Shown: positions 17,838 through 26,579 of the stretch, piece by piece
How positions within the stretch are numbered: the stretch's first letter is position 1
Layout: each line of letters opens with the position of its first letter
Assembly: GCA_015075555.1 (NCBI GenBank)
Contig: JABTUD010000002.1
Coordinates: 310,001 to 374,000 of the forward strand
DNA: 64,000 bases
Direction: 5' to 3'
Origin: Thermoflexaceae bacterium
Lineage (GTDB): Bacteria; Chloroflexota; Dehalococcoidia; Tepidiformales; Tepidiformaceae
Program-made: the position numbers and the translations under genes
The notes under the pieces: model-generated
Seen by the model: the letters and a program-made list of their open reading frames with translations, nothing else
Databases searched by the model: none
What the model was told of the DNA's origin: nothing

Positions 17838-18683
17838 GTGCAATACAGCAGGATGTTGCCCTCGATGACCGGACCTGCACCCGGTCTCTACGTGGTTGCG
17901 ACGCCGATAGGCAATCTCGAAGACCTTTCGCCACGGGCCCTGCGCATCCTCGGTGCGGCCCTGGTCGTGGCAGCCGAAGATACCCGCACCACCGGGAAGC
18001 TCCTGAAGATGGCGGGAAGCGGCGCGCGAATGGTGAGCCTCACCGAGCACAACGTTCTCGCCCGTGCGCCCGGGCTGGTGGAAGCATCGCGGATCGGCGT
18101 GGTGGCCCTTGTCAGCGACGCCGGCACGCCGCTTGTCGCGGACCCCGGCGCCCGCCTGGTCGAAGCGGCGCACGATGCCGGGGTGAACGTGGTCGCCGTC
18201 CCGGGCCCGTCCGCACTTGCCGCTGCCATCTCCGTGTCCGGGTTCGAAGCGAGCTCGCTCCACTTCCTGGGGTTTCTCCCGCGGCCGGCGGGCGAACGGC
18301 TGAAGCTCCTGCGCGCTGCCGCCTCCACGGCCACGGTACTGGTGTTCTTCGAAAGCCCGGCGCGGCTTGGCGCCACGCTCCAGGAGCTGGCTACGGAGTT
18401 GCGCGACCCCGAGGTGGTGGTCTGCCGCGAGCTCACGAAGGTACACGAGGAGGCCATCCGCGGGCGCGCCTCAGAGCTCGCACCGCGGTTTCGCGAGACC
18501 CGGGGCGAGGTCACGGTCGTCGTTCGCATCGAAGCCGGGAAGGAGACCGGTGACGCGGAAGCCCGGCTGTACATCGGCGAGATGAAGCGCGCGGGAGCGC
18601 GACGACCTTCGGCAGCAGTGGAGGCGGCGCGGCGGTTCGGCCTGCCGCGGCAGGCCACCTACGACATGTGGGACGAGGTGTAG
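17838..18683 (+). CDS. rsmI: 16S rRNA (cytidine1402-2'-O)-methyltransferase RsmI
   Basis: RsmI 2'-O-methylates C1402 in the decoding centre. The tetrapyrrole-methylase fold shows GLYVVATPIGNLEDLSPRA at the start, AEDTRTTGKLL near 50, LVSDAGTPLVADPG near 95 and VPGPSALAAAISVSG near 125. The protein is about 281 aa if it starts at GTG 17838; ATG at 17853 or 17865 are equally possible and an AGGA lies between them. It precedes metG by about 100 nt and diverges from guaB3. Confidence 0.94.
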   Translation: MQYSRMLPSMTGPAPGLYVVATPIGNLEDLSPRALRILGAALVVAAEDTRTTGKLLKMAGSGARMVSLTEHNVLARAPGLVEASRIGVVALVSDAGTPLVADPGARLVEAAHDAGVNVVAVPGPSALAAAISVSGFEASSLHFLGFLPRPAGERLKLLRAAASTATVLVFFESPARLGATLQELATELRDPEVVVCRELTKVHEEAIRGRASELAPRFRETRGEVTVVVRIEAGKETGDAEARLYIGEMKRAGARRPSAAVEAARRFGLPRQATYDMWDEV

Positions 18684-18744
18684 CGTGCCCGGCCGCGCTG
18701 GTCGAGGGCCGGCCGCCGGGCACGCCGTTCGCAACCCGGCCCTG

Positions 18745-18753
18745 TGGTAGACT
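18745..18753 (+). promoter_or_regulatory. Extended -10 promoter for metG (TGGTAGACT)
   Basis: TGG-TAGACT lies 32 nt before the metG GTG, leaving room for the AGAGG ribosome site in the leader. Confidence 0.45.
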
Positions 18754-18785
18754 TGCGGCAGCCCCTCTCCAGAGGTTGCTCCACT

Positions 18786-20438
18786 GTGCCCGACCGGATC
18801 CTTGTCTGCGTGGCCTGGCCCTACGCCAACTACCTCCTGCACGTGGGGCAGGCGGCAGGAGCTTACCTGCCGGCCGATATCTTTGCGCGCTACCAGCGGC
18901 TGGCGGGCAACGAAGTGGCCATGGTATCGGGCTCGGACTGCCACGGCACGCCCATAACGGTAGCAGCCGACAAGGAGGGCGTTGAGCCTCGCGTCATCGT
19001 CGACCGTTACCACGCGAAAATCGTGGAAGTATGGGAGCGGCTGGGCATCACTTTCGACCTCTACACCACCACCCTGACCGCGAACCACTACGAAACCACC
19101 CAGGACATCTTCCTGCGGCTCCTCGAACGCGGGCTTCTCTACAAGCATTCGCAGGACCAGCTTTTCGACCCGCAGGCAGGCCGGTTTCTGCCCGACCGCT
19201 ACGTGGAGGGCACCTGCCCCCTCTGCGGGTACAGGGAAGCGCGCGGCGACCAGTGCGACAGCTGCGGCAAAATGCTCGACGCGATTGATCTCATCGAGCC
19301 ACGCAGCCGCATGACCGGCGCCCGGCCCGAGGTGAGGCAGTCAGAGCACTTCTTCCTGAAGCTCACCGCCCTTGAAGCCCAGCTGCGCGAGTGGGCCAGT
19401 AAGCAGGCACACTGGAGGCGAAACGTCCTCAACTTTACCCTTGGCATGCTGGACGAGGGGCTACAGGACCGTGCCATCACGCGCGACATCAGCTGGGGCG
19501 TGCCTGTCCCCGTCGCAGGCTACGAAGACAAGCGCATCTACGTCTGGTTCGACGCTGTGATCGGCTATCTTTCGGCGACGAAGGAATGGGCCGCCTCCAA
19601 AGGCGACCCCGAGGCCTGGAAGCCCTTCTGGCTGGACCCCGCGACGCGCTCCTACTACTTCATTGGCAAGGACAACATCGCCTTCCACACCGTTATCTGG
19701 CCGGCCATGCTCGCCGGATACGGGGACCTGAACCTGCCCTATGACGTCCCGGCCAACCAGTACGTCAACTATTCGGCCGGGCAGAAACAGAGCAAGTCGA
19801 AGGGCACCGGTACCTGGATGCTCGACCTGCTCGATGCCTACAGCCCCGATACGGTGCGTTTCTACCTGACGACGATCATGCCCGAGACGAGCGATTCGGA
19901 GTTCCGCGAGGACGAGCTTATCCGCACCAACAATGACGTGCTCATCGCCACCTGGGGAAACCTGGCGAACCGCGTGATCGCCATGGTGCACAGGAACTTC
20001 GAAGGTTCCGTACCGGCGCCGGCGGCCCTTTCGCCCGAGAGCACGGCCCTCGTCGATGAGGCCCGGCGCGCCTTCGACACCGTTGGCGCGGAGTACGGCG
20101 CCTGCCGGTTCCGGAATGCCCTGAACGAGGCGCTCAAGCTCGCCCAGGCGGCCAACAAGTACCTGGATGACCGGGCGCCGTGGAAGGCCGTGAAGACAGA
20201 CCGGGAGCACGCCGGGGAGACGCTCGCCGTGGCGCTCAACGTCATCAACGCGCTCAAAGTGCTGCTCCATCCGGTGGTCCCGTTCTCGACGGCGCAGCTG
20301 CACGCAGACCTCGCCCAGGGCGGCACCGTGCTCGACCAGGGCTGGCAGTACCGGCCGGTCGCTCCCGGGACACAGCTACCGCCGCCGCGGCCGCTCTACA
20401 CCAAGATTGAATCCCTCCCGGCAGAGGTGGCCGGATGA
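18786..20438 (+). CDS. metG: Methionyl-tRNA synthetase
   Basis: Class I aminoacyl-tRNA synthetase charging tRNA(Met). The HIGH-like motif is in WPYANYLLHVGQ near residue 12 and the KMSKS-like motif is in GQKQSKSKGTGTW near 335. A zinc knuckle (CPLCGYREARGDQCDSCGK) is near 135. The 550-aa protein ends with the anticodon-binding domain and lacks the C-terminal tRNA-binding EMAP domain of longer MetRS. GTG 18786 is preceded by AGAGG, so I reject the 14-codon upstream extension. ATGA overlap with tatD indicates an operon. Confidence 0.95.
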   Translation: MPDRILVCVAWPYANYLLHVGQAAGAYLPADIFARYQRLAGNEVAMVSGSDCHGTPITVAADKEGVEPRVIVDRYHAKIVEVWERLGITFDLYTTTLTANHYETTQDIFLRLLERGLLYKHSQDQLFDPQAGRFLPDRYVEGTCPLCGYREARGDQCDSCGKMLDAIDLIEPRSRMTGARPEVRQSEHFFLKLTALEAQLREWASKQAHWRRNVLNFTLGMLDEGLQDRAITRDISWGVPVPVAGYEDKRIYVWFDAVIGYLSATKEWAASKGDPEAWKPFWLDPATRSYYFIGKDNIAFHTVIWPAMLAGYGDLNLPYDVPANQYVNYSAGQKQSKSKGTGTWMLDLLDAYSPDTVRFYLTTIMPETSDSEFREDELIRTNNDVLIATWGNLANRVIAMVHRNFEGSVPAPAALSPESTALVDEARRAFDTVGAEYGACRFRNALNEALKLAQAANKYLDDRAPWKAVKTDREHAGETLAVALNVINALKVLLHPVVPFSTAQLHADLAQGGTVLDQGWQYRPVAPGTQLPPPRPLYTKIESLPAEVAG

Positions 20439-21253
20439 TGCGCCTCTTCGATTCGCACAGCCACATCCAGGAGAAGCCGTTCGCGGGCGACATCGGCGAT
20501 GTGCTCGCGCGCGCCACGCGGGCAGGCGTGGAAGGGATCGCCGTCTGCGGATTCGACGCTGAAAGCAACCAGGCGGCGATTGCGCTGGCCGCGACATCGC
20601 CCATCCTCGTCCCAACGGTTGGCTTTCACCCCCACGACGCCGGGGAGGTGACGAGCGCCATGCTGGCGGAGCTGGAATCACTCGCGCGGCTGCCCGAGGT
20701 TGTGGCCGTAGGAGAGATCGGCCTTGACTTCTACCGCGATCTCTCCCCCCGCGAGGATCAGCGCCACGCGCTCGATGAACAGCTCGCCATCGCCGTGCGC
20801 GTGGCGAAGCCCGTCTGCGTGCACTCCCGCGCGGCGGAAGAGGAGATCTATCCGCACCTGGCCGCCTACGCCTCATCGTCGCCGCTACCGGGAGCAGGTA
20901 GGCCCGTGGGCGTGATGCACTGCTTCGGCGGCACGCTCGAACAGGCGCAACGCTACGCCGGGCTCGGCTTCCTGGTGTCGATACCCTGCACCATCACCTA
21001 CCCGAACAACGCCGAAGCGCGGCGAATCGCCGCCGGCCTGCCGCTATCGGCGCTGGTCGTCGAAACCGACAGCCCCTACCTTCCCCCGCAGGAACTGCGC
21101 GGCAGGCGCAACGAGCCGGCCAACGTGCGTTCCGCCGTGGCGGGTATTGCCACCGCGCGCGGGATGACGGCCGAAGCAGTGGCCGATGCGACCACCGCCA
21201 ACGCCTGCCGGCTGTTCGGCGTCAGGGTTCCCGAGGAGGCGGCTTCGCTGTGA
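20435..21253 (+). CDS. tatD: TatD family metal-dependent hydrolase (DNase)
   Basis: TatD enzymes are metal-dependent DNases/exonucleases. The metal ligands are visible: HSH in RLFDSHSHIQEK, Glu in VAVGEIGLDFYRD near 90, the His of VCVHSRAAEEE near 130, the His of GVMHCFGG near 160 and Asp in VVETDSPYLPP near 210. The 272-aa length is normal. It overlaps metG and the downstream prenyl synthase by 4 nt each; the metG-tatD pairing is common in bacteria. Confidence 0.92.
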   Translation: MMRLFDSHSHIQEKPFAGDIGDVLARATRAGVEGIAVCGFDAESNQAAIALAATSPILVPTVGFHPHDAGEVTSAMLAELESLARLPEVVAVGEIGLDFYRDLSPREDQRHALDEQLAIAVRVAKPVCVHSRAAEEEIYPHLAAYASSSPLPGAGRPVGVMHCFGGTLEQAQRYAGLGFLVSIPCTITYPNNAEARRIAAGLPLSALVVETDSPYLPPQELRGRRNEPANVRSAVAGIATARGMTAEAVADATTANACRLFGVRVPEEAASL

Positions 21254-22230
21254 CGCAGGCTCTCCCGCTGGCGACGCTCTACGGTCCCGTCGCCGAGGAC
21301 ATGATCCTCGTCGAGGACCTGCTCGAATCGACCAAGAAGGTGGAGATCTCGGCGCTGAAGCGGATGCTCGACCACGCCCTGGAGTCGAGAGGAAAGCGGC
21401 TTCGCCCGGCGCTTGTCCTGCTCGCGGGAACCTTCGGCGACTACAACCTGAACCGGCTTGTGCCGCTGGGCGCGGCGATCGAGCTCCTGCATACGGCCAG
21501 CCTCGTGCACGACGATGTGGTGGACGGCGCCGCCAGCCGGCGCGGCCGGCCGACGATGAACTCCCTCTTCGACAACGCGATAACCGTGCTCCTGGGCGAC
21601 TACCTGTTTGCCAACGCGGCCGAGATGGTGACTCGCACCGGCAGCATCCACGTGACAAGGCTCTTCGCTCTCGCGCTGATGAAGATGACGAGCGGCGAGC
21701 TGGACCAGGACGCCGCCGCCTTCGACGTGGGACGGGACATCCAGCACTACCTCTGGCGGATAGGGGGCAAGACCGCGGCCCTCTTTGCCAACGCAACTGA
21801 AGGCGGCGCTTCGCTTGCCGGGTGCGACCGTGACTCCGTGGAGGCTCTGCGCTCCTACGGTTACAGCGTGGGCATGGCGTTCCAGATCGTGGACGATATC
21901 CTCGACTTCAACGGCGACGAGGCGGAGATGGGCAAGCCCGTCGGGGGCGACCTGCGCGAAGGTACGGTGACCCTCCCGGCGCTCCTCTACCTTGAACGGT
22001 TCCCGAAGGACAACCCCATCAAGCGCTTCTTCACCGCACGGCGGAACCGCGAGGAGCACCTGCAGGAGGCCCTGGCAGGCATCCGCACGGCCGGGGTGCT
22101 TGAGGATTCCATGGAGATGGCGCGCGAGTACGTGCGCAGGGGGAACGAAGCCCTCAGCGCCCTGCCATCGACCCCGGCGCGCCAGAGCCTGGTCGAAATC
22201 GGCGCTTACGTGCTCGCCAGGCGCAGCTGA
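21250..22230 (+). CDS. Trans polyprenyl diphosphate synthase (quinone side chain type)
   Basis: A polyprenyl synthetase of 326 aa. The first Asp-rich motif is degenerate (LVHDDVVDGAASRRGRPT, near 95-110: DDxxD) and the second is QIVDDILDF near 215. The Gly-Lys-Arg of ESRGKRLRPALVLLAG binds isopentenyl diphosphate. Chain length cannot be read reliably, but the bulk is closest to long-chain synthases that make menaquinone or ubiquinone tails. The quinone reduced by the complex I encoded downstream would carry such a tail. GTG start overlaps tatD by 4 nt. Confidence 0.88.
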   Translation: MTQALPLATLYGPVAEDMILVEDLLESTKKVEISALKRMLDHALESRGKRLRPALVLLAGTFGDYNLNRLVPLGAAIELLHTASLVHDDVVDGAASRRGRPTMNSLFDNAITVLLGDYLFANAAEMVTRTGSIHVTRLFALALMKMTSGELDQDAAAFDVGRDIQHYLWRIGGKTAALFANATEGGASLAGCDRDSVEALRSYGYSVGMAFQIVDDILDFNGDEAEMGKPVGGDLREGTVTLPALLYLERFPKDNPIKRFFTARRNREEHLQEALAGIRTAGVLEDSMEMAREYVRRGNEALSALPSTPARQSLVEIGAYVLARRS

Positions 22231-22251
22231 GGCGAACGGGCGGGCGCCGCC

Positions 22252-22689
22252 CTACGTGCGCGGGGTGCCCTTCTTGAGCACGCGGCCCTGCTCGGCCATG
22301 GATGCCACCTCGGATGGCTTGACGCGGTTGCCGGAGAGGTCGGTGAGCGCACCCTTCCTTGCCTCGGCCTGCATGTCCCTGATTTCCGAGATCTCGCCCT
22401 TTAGCTTCTTCCGCGGGGGCTCGGGCTTGTTCACCTCGGGGTGCTCGTTGGGCCGGCCCGAGCTGACAAGCTTCGAGACCTTCTGGCCGAGGTGGTAGTA
22501 CTTGCCATCGTCTGGTATGCGGCGCGGGTAACCCTCGCGGAACGTGAAGGCGGCGAAGGACGTGGGCATTATCCGGCTGGCGTCCTTGAAGCATTCAGGG
22601 CAGGGCACGGGTTCGCTGGACTCGCGCATGGGGCGGAGCTCTTCGAAGATCCCGTTGCATGGTTCGCAGAAGTACTCGTAAAGGGGCAT
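22252..22689 (-). CDS. FmdB-family zinc-ribbon protein
   Basis: The first 45 residues are a FmdB/CxxC_CXXC_SSSS-type zinc ribbon: MPLYEYFCEPC with a second CPEC about 25 residues on. The rest is charged and low in structure (KPEPPRKKLKGEISE), giving 145 aa in total. The start is the ATG at 22689, which follows GAGGAACGG; an ATG five codons upstream overlaps recO. FmdB-type domains are found beside amide-metabolism genes and elsewhere as putative regulators; the role here is unknown. It is the last gene of the long minus-strand run. Confidence 0.8.
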   Translation of the reverse strand: MPLYEYFCEPCNGIFEELRPMRESSEPVPCPECFKDASRIMPTSFAAFTFREGYPRRIPDDGKYYHLGQKVSKLVSSGRPNEHPEVNKPEPPRKKLKGEISEIRDMQAEARKGALTDLSGNRVKPSEVASMAEQGRVLKKGTPRT

Positions 22690-22700
22690 ATCACCGTTCC

Positions 22701-23516
22701 TCAAGGACCTTGCTCTGATTCTACGATCCCGGGCGCCAACGCGTTTTCGCGGCCCGGGAGCGCCGCCACGATCTCCAGGAACCGCCGCGCGCGGGGTTCA
22801 CGTTCGAGGAAGTGGCTGATAACTTCCGCCATGGCCCCCTCGAGCTCCTTCGCAAGAGCCTGGTCGAGCCGCACCTCGCCAAAGGCGCCGATGTCAACGT
22901 TCCGGGCATAGCGCAGAACCTTCATGGCCCGCACGCCGAGCAACCTGCCCGCCCCCGCCTTTGCCCGGCAGCGCTCGCAGACAAGCCCGCCAGCGTTCGC
23001 CGAGAGGAGGGTCTCAACCGGCTCGAGCCGCCCCCGGCAGGCAGCGCAGGCATCGAGCTGCAACTCGTAGCCCATGAGCGACAGCAGGTGAAGCTCGAAG
23101 TACCTTGCCACCGCGCCCGGCGGCGAGCCCCCGTCGAGCGCTTCGAGCGCTGCCAGGAGCAGTTCGTAGAGCCCGGGGTTCTCCGCGTGCTCGATGGTGA
23201 ACCGGTCCGCCAGCTCGGCGCAGTAGATGGCGGTGGCGCTTCGCTCCAGGTCGTCGCGGATGGCGCGATAGGGCGCAACGGTCTCGGCCTGGGTGAAAAC
23301 ATCGAGCGACCGCCCGCGGGCGAGCAGCAGCCGGCTTCGGGTGAGGGGTTCGAGGTGGCCCCGCATACGGCTGCGAGTCTTTCGCACACCTTTTGCGATG
23401 GCGTCGAACTTCCCTTCGTGCGCGCTCAGGACCGTGAAGATGCTGTCGGCCTCGCCGAGGTTGCGCCGCCTCAGGATGATCCCCTCGGTCTTGTAGACGC
23501 GCGGGCGTTCGGCCAT
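22701..23516 (-). CDS. recO: DNA repair protein RecO
   Basis: RecO anneals SSB-coated DNA and, with RecR, loads RecA at gaps. The N-terminal OB fold begins KTEGIILRRRNLGEADSIFTVLS, and a zinc finger of the CxxC...CxxC type (CAACRGRLEP ... LVCERCR) lies near 155-185. Length (271 aa) is normal. It follows recR by 2 nt, so recombination mediators are co-expressed with dnaX, a common bacterial arrangement. Confidence 0.93.
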   Translation of the reverse strand: MAERPRVYKTEGIILRRRNLGEADSIFTVLSAHEGKFDAIAKGVRKTRSRMRGHLEPLTRSRLLLARGRSLDVFTQAETVAPYRAIRDDLERSATAIYCAELADRFTIEHAENPGLYELLLAALEALDGGSPPGAVARYFELHLLSLMGYELQLDACAACRGRLEPVETLLSANAGGLVCERCRAKAGAGRLLGVRAMKVLRYARNVDIGAFGEVRLDQALAKELEGAMAEVISHFLEREPRARRFLEIVAALPGRENALAPGIVESEQGP

Positions 23517-23518
23517 CG

Positions 23519-24130
23519 CTAGATCTCCTGCCGGCCCTCCAGGGCCCGCGCCAGCGTGACATCGTCGGCGTATTCGAGATCGGCTCCGCTGGGAAGGCCC
23601 CGCGCCAGGCGGGTGACGCGCACCCCGGCGGGCCCAAGGAGCCTCTGCACGTACATGGCGGTGGCTTCGCCTTCCAGGCTCGGGTTTGTCGCCATGATGA
23701 TCTCCACGACTTCGCCGCCGCGCACGCGCTCAACGAGCTCCCTGAGGTGCAGGTCTTCGGGACCGATGCCATCCATCGGGTTCAGGAGGCCATGGAGGAC
23801 ATGGTATGCGCCCCGGTAGCTCCCCGCCCGCTCGATGGCAAGGATGTCGAGCGGCTGTTCGACGACGCAGACCATGGTCCGGTCGCGGCGCGGGTCCTGG
23901 CAGAGCAGGCAGGGGTCAGCTTCGGTGATATTGAGGCAGGTGGAACACAAAACGATGCGGCGCTTCACATCGCCGATCGCCTCCGCCAGGGCGAGCGCTT
24001 CCCGTTCGGGAACGCGAAGGATGTGATAGGCAAGGCGCTGGGCAGACTTCGGCCCGATCCCGGGGAGCCTGTGGAACTCCTCAATGAGCCGCGCGATGGG
24101 CTCCGGAGTGCTCCCCGCGACATCGGCCAT
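23519..24130 (-). CDS. recR: Recombination mediator RecR
   Basis: RecR (203 aa) has the N-terminal helix-hairpin-helix (FHRLPGIGPKSAQRLAYHIL), a C4 zinc motif (CSTCLNITEADPCLLC, near 58-73) and a Toprim domain (VCVVEQPLDILAIERAG near 85). It forms a ring clamp and works with RecO and RecF at ssDNA gaps. It lies 6 nt after ybaB, completing the conserved dnaX-ybaB-recR order. Confidence 0.96.
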   Translation of the reverse strand: MADVAGSTPEPIARLIEEFHRLPGIGPKSAQRLAYHILRVPEREALALAEAIGDVKRRIVLCSTCLNITEADPCLLCQDPRRDRTMVCVVEQPLDILAIERAGSYRGAYHVLHGLLNPMDGIGPEDLHLRELVERVRGGEVVEIIMATNPSLEGEATAMYVQRLLGPAGVRVTRLARGLPSGADLEYADDVTLARALEGRQEI

Positions 24131-24136
24131 CAGACG

Positions 24137-24511
24137 CTAGCCGATCCCGAGCCCGGGCAGGTTGAGGCCGCCGGTGATGGCGCCGAACGACTGCGCCTGG
24201 AGCTCGTTGACCTTCCCGGCCGCATCCGCGATGGCGGCCATTATGAGGTCCTGCAGCATCTCGACATCGTCCGGGTCGACCACATCGGGCGCGATGGTGA
24301 TGCCCGTGATCTTCTGTTCGCCCGACATCTGCACCTTCACAGCGCCACCGCCGGCGGAGCCCTCAACGGCGGCGGCAGCAAGCTCTTGCTGCGCCTTCGC
24401 GATCATCTCCTGGGCGGCTGCGAGCGGGTTGGCGCCACCACCTCCCATTCCTGGCAGGCCTGCGCCGCCCCCGCGCCTGAGATACCTGTTCCGGCCGCTG
24501 CTCTTCGCCAT
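24137..24511 (-). CDS. ybaB: YbaB/EbfC family nucleoid-associated protein
   Basis: A small DNA-binding protein (124 aa). The YbaB core is seen from about residue 35: AAQEMIAKAQQELAAAAVEG, GGGAVKVQMSGEQKITGITI and MLQDLIMAAIADAAGKVNEL. A Gly/Arg-rich N-terminal extension (SGRNRYLRRGGGAGLPGMGG) is longer than in most members and may be disordered. ATG at 24511 overlaps the dnaX stop as TGATG. The dnaX-ybaB-recR order supports the call. Confidence 0.92.
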   Translation of the reverse strand: MAKSSGRNRYLRRGGGAGLPGMGGGGANPLAAAQEMIAKAQQELAAAAVEGSAGGGAVKVQMSGEQKITGITIAPDVVDPDDVEMLQDLIMAAIADAAGKVNELQAQSFGAITGGLNLPGLGIG

Positions 24512-26031
24512 CAATCGCCATCCTTCGCTACGGGAGTCGCGCCAAGGGCCCGTGCCGCCTCGACCAGGTGTCCGCCCTTCGGCGCCCGCCGGGAGGCGGG
24601 TGACCCGCGCTCCACCTGCCGCACCTTCAGCCTCACCGCCCGGCCAAGCATCAGCTCGGCCTGTTGTTCGACGAGGGTCCGGCAATCCTTGTCTACCTTT
24701 TGCATGTGGAGCGGGTGATAGAAGCCAAGCTCCAGGTCTTCCTGGCCGATGGCGATCACCTCGCACGAGCCGTTGAGCCAGGCGCCGAGGACCGTGTTGG
24801 CCGTGCGGCAGCGCTCATACAGCTCGCGCATGAACGCCTCCTCAGCAGAAAGAGCGGCGTCGGCCGGGCCAGCAGCGGCAGGCTGCCCCGGGCCCGGCCT
24901 GGCCCTTTGGACCGCGCGCGGAGCGCTGCCCGCCGAGGGGGCCGCCGGCGCCGCGGACGTCCCCGGACCGAGGATGGCCGTCGCGCAGGCGATTTCAAGC
25001 GGCACGGGATTCGCCGGATCGAGCCGGAAATCGGCCTTCGCCAGGTCGGCGATGCTCGCGGCAAGGCGTGGCGCGCTGGCGCCGCGCTCCAGCGCGAGCG
25101 AGGCAACGCGCGCGGCCGCATCGTGCTGCGGGCTTTCGGGGCGCGGGGCGCCCAGCACCTTGAGGAGCGTGTCTCGCAGGACGTCTATCGTCTCGCGCGT
25201 GAAGCGGGCGATGTCGACGCCATCATCGGCGACCTGCCGGGCAATCGCGAGCGCGGCGCCGAGATCCTCTTCCACCAGGGCGACGGCCAGGGCCTCGCTG
25301 CGTTCGTCGTGGACCATCCCGAGGGCAGCGAGGACATCATCGGTCGACGGCGCCATGCCATACCTGGCCACCACCTGTTCGAGGAGCGTGATCGCGTCGC
25401 GCATGCCGCCCCGGGCCTGGATAGCGATCGCAAGCAGGCCCTCGGCAGGGACCGAAAAGCCCTCCTCGCCGGCGATGAAGCGCAGGCGCTCAACGATGGC
25501 CGAGTTGGGGACACGGTGGAAGTCGTACCGCTGGCAGCGAGAGACGATTGTGGCCGGCACTTTGTGCAGCTCAGTGGTGGCGAGGATGAAGAAGGCGTGC
25601 GGCGGCGGCTCCTCCAGTGTCTTCAGAAGCGCGTTGAAGGCGCCATCGGTGAGCATGTGAACCTCATCGAGGAGGTAAACCTTGCGCTGAAGGTCGCTCG
25701 GCGCAAAGGCGATCTTCTCGCGGAGGTCGCGGATGTCGTCGATGCCGCGATTGCTGGCCGCATCCATCTCGATGAGGTCGAGGGCAGAGCCCTTGAGGAT
25801 GGCCACACAGGGAGCGCACCGGTTGCACGGTTCGCCGTTGCGCAGGTCCAGGCAGTTGAGGGCGCGCGCCACGATGCGGGCGGTGGTGGTCTTGCCGGTG
25901 CCCCGTGGACCGCTGAACAGGTAGGCGTGCGCGACCTGGCCCGTTGCGAGCGCGTTTCGAAGCGTGGTCACAATGTGTTCCTGCCCGACCACCTCATCGA
26001 AGCCGCGCGGGCGCCATTTCCCGTAAAGCAC
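24511..26031 (-). CDS. dnaX: DNA polymerase III subunit gamma/tau
   Basis: The clamp-loader ATPase. Walker A is SGPRGTGKTTTARI near 40, the zinc module is CLDLRNGEPCNRCAPC near 60-75, Walker B is YLLDEVHML near 120 and sensor 1 is FILATTELHKVP. The 506-aa protein has a Pro/Ala linker (about 365-400) and a short tau-like C-terminal domain. GTG at 26031 is preceded by GAGGGA. A TATAAT box 28 nt before the start suggests its own promoter inside the larger run. Confidence 0.95.
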   Translation of the reverse strand: MLYGKWRPRGFDEVVGQEHIVTTLRNALATGQVAHAYLFSGPRGTGKTTTARIVARALNCLDLRNGEPCNRCAPCVAILKGSALDLIEMDAASNRGIDDIRDLREKIAFAPSDLQRKVYLLDEVHMLTDGAFNALLKTLEEPPPHAFFILATTELHKVPATIVSRCQRYDFHRVPNSAIVERLRFIAGEEGFSVPAEGLLAIAIQARGGMRDAITLLEQVVARYGMAPSTDDVLAALGMVHDERSEALAVALVEEDLGAALAIARQVADDGVDIARFTRETIDVLRDTLLKVLGAPRPESPQHDAAARVASLALERGASAPRLAASIADLAKADFRLDPANPVPLEIACATAILGPGTSAAPAAPSAGSAPRAVQRARPGPGQPAAAGPADAALSAEEAFMRELYERCRTANTVLGAWLNGSCEVIAIGQEDLELGFYHPLHMQKVDKDCRTLVEQQAELMLGRAVRLKVRQVERGSPASRRAPKGGHLVEAARALGATPVAKDGD

Positions 26032-26059
26032 CGGTCCCTCAATCGCCTGGAGTAGCCCG

Positions 26060-26065
26060 ATTATA
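26060..26065 (-). promoter_or_regulatory. Perfect -10 box (TATAAT) for dnaX
   Basis: TATAAT on the minus strand lies in the 74-bp gap between ybeY and dnaX, 28 nt before the GTG. I see no clear -35. Confidence 0.5.
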
Positions 26066-26105
26066 GAACAGATGTGCAGCAGTCACGAATTGCCGGGCGT
26101 GGGCC

Positions 26106-26573
26106 TCAGTGGCTGTGCGCCAGCCCCAGGTCGCCAAGGTAGTGCTCCTCGCGGGCCCGCATGTTCGCCTCGTCTTCCACACTGTCAACGTGGTCGTATC
26201 CACACAGGTGAAGGATCCCGTGCACCAGCAGGTGGGCGAGCTCTGCCGCCAGCGGGTGCCCGGCAGCCCGGGCCTGCCTTTCCGCCGTGGGGAGCGCAAT
26301 GGCGATGTCCCCCAGCAGCGGCTCGTCGGCGACTCCCTGCACGAAATCATTGGCCTCATCGGGAAACGAAAGGACGTCGGTCGGCTCGTCGATGCCGAGG
26401 AACTCGCGATTCATGCGCCGCATCTCTTCATCGTCCGTGATGATTACGGCAAGCGCGGTGCCGGCGGCGACGTTTTCGCCCGACATGACCTTTTCGGAGA
26501 GCGCCCGGAGCTCTCTTATGTCGATGGCGTTCGTTTCGACCGCGACCTCGATTGAGATGTCGTAGGCGCCCAT
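26106..26573 (-). CDS. ybeY: Endoribonuclease YbeY
   Basis: YbeY is a single-strand endoribonuclease needed for 16S rRNA 3'-end maturation and ribosome quality control. The zinc site HGILHLCGYDH (HGxLHxxGYDH) is intact near residue 116. The FLGIDEPTDVLSFPDE motif is near 60. The 155-aa length is typical. It starts 6 nt after nuoN and is likely part of that transcript. Confidence 0.94.
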   Translation of the reverse strand: MGAYDISIEVAVETNAIDIRELRALSEKVMSGENVAAGTALAVIITDDEEMRRMNREFLGIDEPTDVLSFPDEANDFVQGVADEPLLGDIAIALPTAERQARAAGHPLAAELAHLLVHGILHLCGYDHVDSVEDEANMRAREEHYLGDLGLAHSH

Positions 26574-26579
26574 GGCGTC

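Noticed and set aside
21250-22230. Assignment of the prenyl synthase to a specific chain length
   Set aside because: The residues before the first Asp-rich motif do not allow a reliable choice between hexa-, hepta-, octa- and longer products.
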